From contig VXTA01000239.1 in the NCBI GenBank assembly GCA_009837685.1, positions 1 through 6,249 on the forward strand: a DNA stretch of 6,249 nt. The letters run 5' to 3'. The notes beneath the pieces were generated by a model. It saw only the letters and a program-made list of their open reading frames with translations, was not told the origin of the DNA and did not search any database. Positions 4,944 to 6,249 of the stretch are shown one piece after another (positions within the stretch are counted from its first letter, which is position 1; each line of letters starts with the position of its first letter). The stretch comes from Chloroflexota bacterium (lineage in GTDB: Bacteria; Chloroflexota; Dehalococcoidia; Lucifugimonadales; Lucifugimonadaceae). The position numbers were made by a program, and so were the translations under genes.

Positions 4944-6249
4944 GTGGCAGACGCACCTAATGCCGATCAATCCCGCCCAAACGTAATCGTCATCATGGTC
5001 GATGACCTCGGCTTCTCTGACATCGGATGTTACGGCGGCGACATCAGCACCCCGAACCTCGACTCCCTCGGCAACAATGGCATCCGCTTCACCCAGATGT
5101 ACAACGGCGCTCGCTGCTGCCCGTCGCGTGCCGCCCTTCTAACCGGATTGAATCCCCACCAAGCCGGCATCGGGCAGATGACCGCCGACTTAGGTGTACC
5201 AAGCTACCAAGGCTATCTGAACGATAACTGCGTCACCATCGCCGAGGTCGCCAAAGGCGCGGGATACCGAACTCTCATGTCCGGGAAGTGGCATGTCGGT
5301 GGTGGATACGATCGACGCCTCCGCGACCAATGGGTGCCAGGCGACGAAACGCACCCACTTCCAACACAGCGCGGGTTCGACAAATACTTCGGGCTCCTAG
5401 AAGCCGCCGACTCGTTCTGGAACCCCAAGACGCTAGTCCTCCAGGACACGCTGATCAACGTCGAAGCCTCCGATTTCCACCTCACTGACGCCATCACCGA
5501 CTACGCTGTTTCTCAGATCGACGATGCCATGACCGATGGCGAACCATTCTTCCAGTACATCGCCTTCACCGCTCCGCATTGGCCGCTGCACGCGTGGGAA
5601 GAGGATATCGCCAAGTACGAAGGCAAATACATGCGCGGTTGGGACGAGATCCGCGGCTCTCGTCACGAACAGCAGAAATCGCTCGGAATCGTCGACGAGA
5701 AATGGCCGATATCAGCGCGCGACGAAGACGCGCCACCGTGGGCCGACGTGCAGAACAAAGAGTATGAAGACATCCGCATGGCCGTCTACTGCGCCATGAT
5801 CGAGCAGGTAGATCGCGGTGTCGGACGCGTCATCGACACTCTGAAACGCCATGGACAGTTCGAGAACACGTTAATCATGTTCCTATCCGACAACGGCGGC
5901 TGCGCCGAACTCTTCCAAGAGGATTCCGACTGGCCCGACCCGTCGCAATGGGAGACCGACCTGACCTTGGACGGCCAACGAGTTCGCGTCGGCGACATCC
6001 CCGAACTGCGGCCAGGTCCCGACACCACATTCCAAGCCGTCGAACTCCCTTGGGCAAACGTCTCTAACACACCCTTCCGATTTTTCAAACGGTGGATACA
6101 CGAGGGTGGAATATCGACTCCGTTCATCGTCCGCGGGCCCGAACCCCTCGCCGAAAGTGCCAGAATCGGCAGCGTCCCGATGGACCTGACCGCCATCGCG
6201 GCCCGCGACGGTGCGGCCGGCGGCGCTGTCGTCGCGCACCCGGAGGCCG
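4944..6249 (+). CDS. Type I (formylglycine-dependent) sulfatase, 3' end cut by window
   Basis: The first 435 codons of an alkaline-phosphatase-fold sulfatase, which hydrolyses sulfate esters using a Ca2+ site and a formylglycine made from cysteine. Near the N-terminus R-P-N-V-I-V-I-M-V-D-D-L-G (11-23) gives metal ligands D20 and D21. The signature C58-C-P-S-R62-A-A-L-L-T-G carries the cysteine to be converted. K115 and H117 (G-K-W-H), H212 (T-A-P-H-W-P), D316/N317 (S-D-N-G-G) and K382 (before H-E-G-G-I-S-T-P) complete the active site as known in Pseudomonas arylsulfatase. No signal peptide is present, so it appears cytosolic. Start GTG with AGGAG. It probably has its own promoter. Family members usually run to about 450-550 residues. 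After about residue 400 the expected H-x-x-D-x-x-P-T motif is absent and GC rises sharply, so the last roughly 30 codons are suspect. The substrate cannot be told from sequence; no maturation enzyme gene is nearby. Confidence 0.9.
   Translation, partial: MADAPNADQSRPNVIVIMVDDLGFSDIGCYGGDISTPNLDSLGNNGIRFTQMYNGARCCPSRAALLTGLNPHQAGIGQMTADLGVPSYQGYLNDNCVTIAEVAKGAGYRTLMSGKWHVGGGYDRRLRDQWVPGDETHPLPTQRGFDKYFGLLEAADSFWNPKTLVLQDTLINVEASDFHLTDAITDYAVSQIDDAMTDGEPFFQYIAFTAPHWPLHAWEEDIAKYEGKYMRGWDEIRGSRHEQQKSLGIVDEKWPISARDEDAPPWADVQNKEYEDIRMAVYCAMIEQVDRGVGRVIDTLKRHGQFENTLIMFLSDNGGCAELFQEDSDWPDPSQWETDLTLDGQRVRVGDIPELRPGPDTTFQAVELPWANVSNTPFRFFKRWIHEGGISTPFIVRGPEPLAESARIGSVPMDLTAIAARDGAAGGAVVAHPEA

Noticed and set aside
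5786..6196. Open frame of 136 codons on the minus strand inside the sulfatase gene
   Set aside because: It is antisense to a gene with a complete sulfatase active site and has no domain of its own.

Overview
The window looks like a piece of a free-living bacterial genome of moderately high GC, probably environmental. Dispersed GTCATTCC-type palindromes sit in the gaps. The genes pair a mandelate racemase/enolase-type acid-sugar dehydratase with a sulfatase and an M81 (MlrC-like) peptidase. This combination recalls uncultured Chloroflexota such as SAR202/Dehalococcoidia-like lineages. That assignment is inference from gene content only, and other environmental phyla remain possible.

Layout from left to right. 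(1) Bases 1-73 hold the first 24 codons of fabI (enoyl-ACP reductase) on the minus strand. (2) Bases 74-541 have no convincing gene. They hold the fabI leader, degenerate palindromic repeats, and an orphan plus-strand hairpin followed by a T tract. (3) A minus-strand pair reads right to left: a GalD-type enolase-superfamily dehydratase (1664-2824), then a Gfo/Idh/MocA oxidoreductase (542-1618). A palindromic repeat fills most of the 45-base gap between them. (4) Bases 2825-2957 are a divergent control region with two mirror-image extended -10 promoters forming a 10+11+10 imperfect inverted repeat. (5) On the plus strand follow an M81/MlrC-like metallopeptidase (2958-4529), a short coiled-coil protein of unknown function (4586-4831), and a type I sulfatase (from 4944) cut by the right edge.

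How the genes may work together (inference): the dehydratase and oxidoreductase suit catabolism of a sugar acid or other polyol acid, the sulfatase would remove ester sulfate, and the M81 enzyme would hydrolyse an amide or peptide bond. No obvious signal peptide is seen on any of them, so the substrates would be small and already imported. The divergent promoter region could allow joint or mutually exclusive control of the two arms. fabI is housekeeping fatty acid synthesis and is probably unrelated. No transporter, regulator, sulfatase-maturation gene, tRNA, rRNA, CRISPR array or insertion sequence was seen. The last roughly 70-100 bases are unusually GC-rich and do not continue as a normal sulfatase, which may mark an assembly problem.
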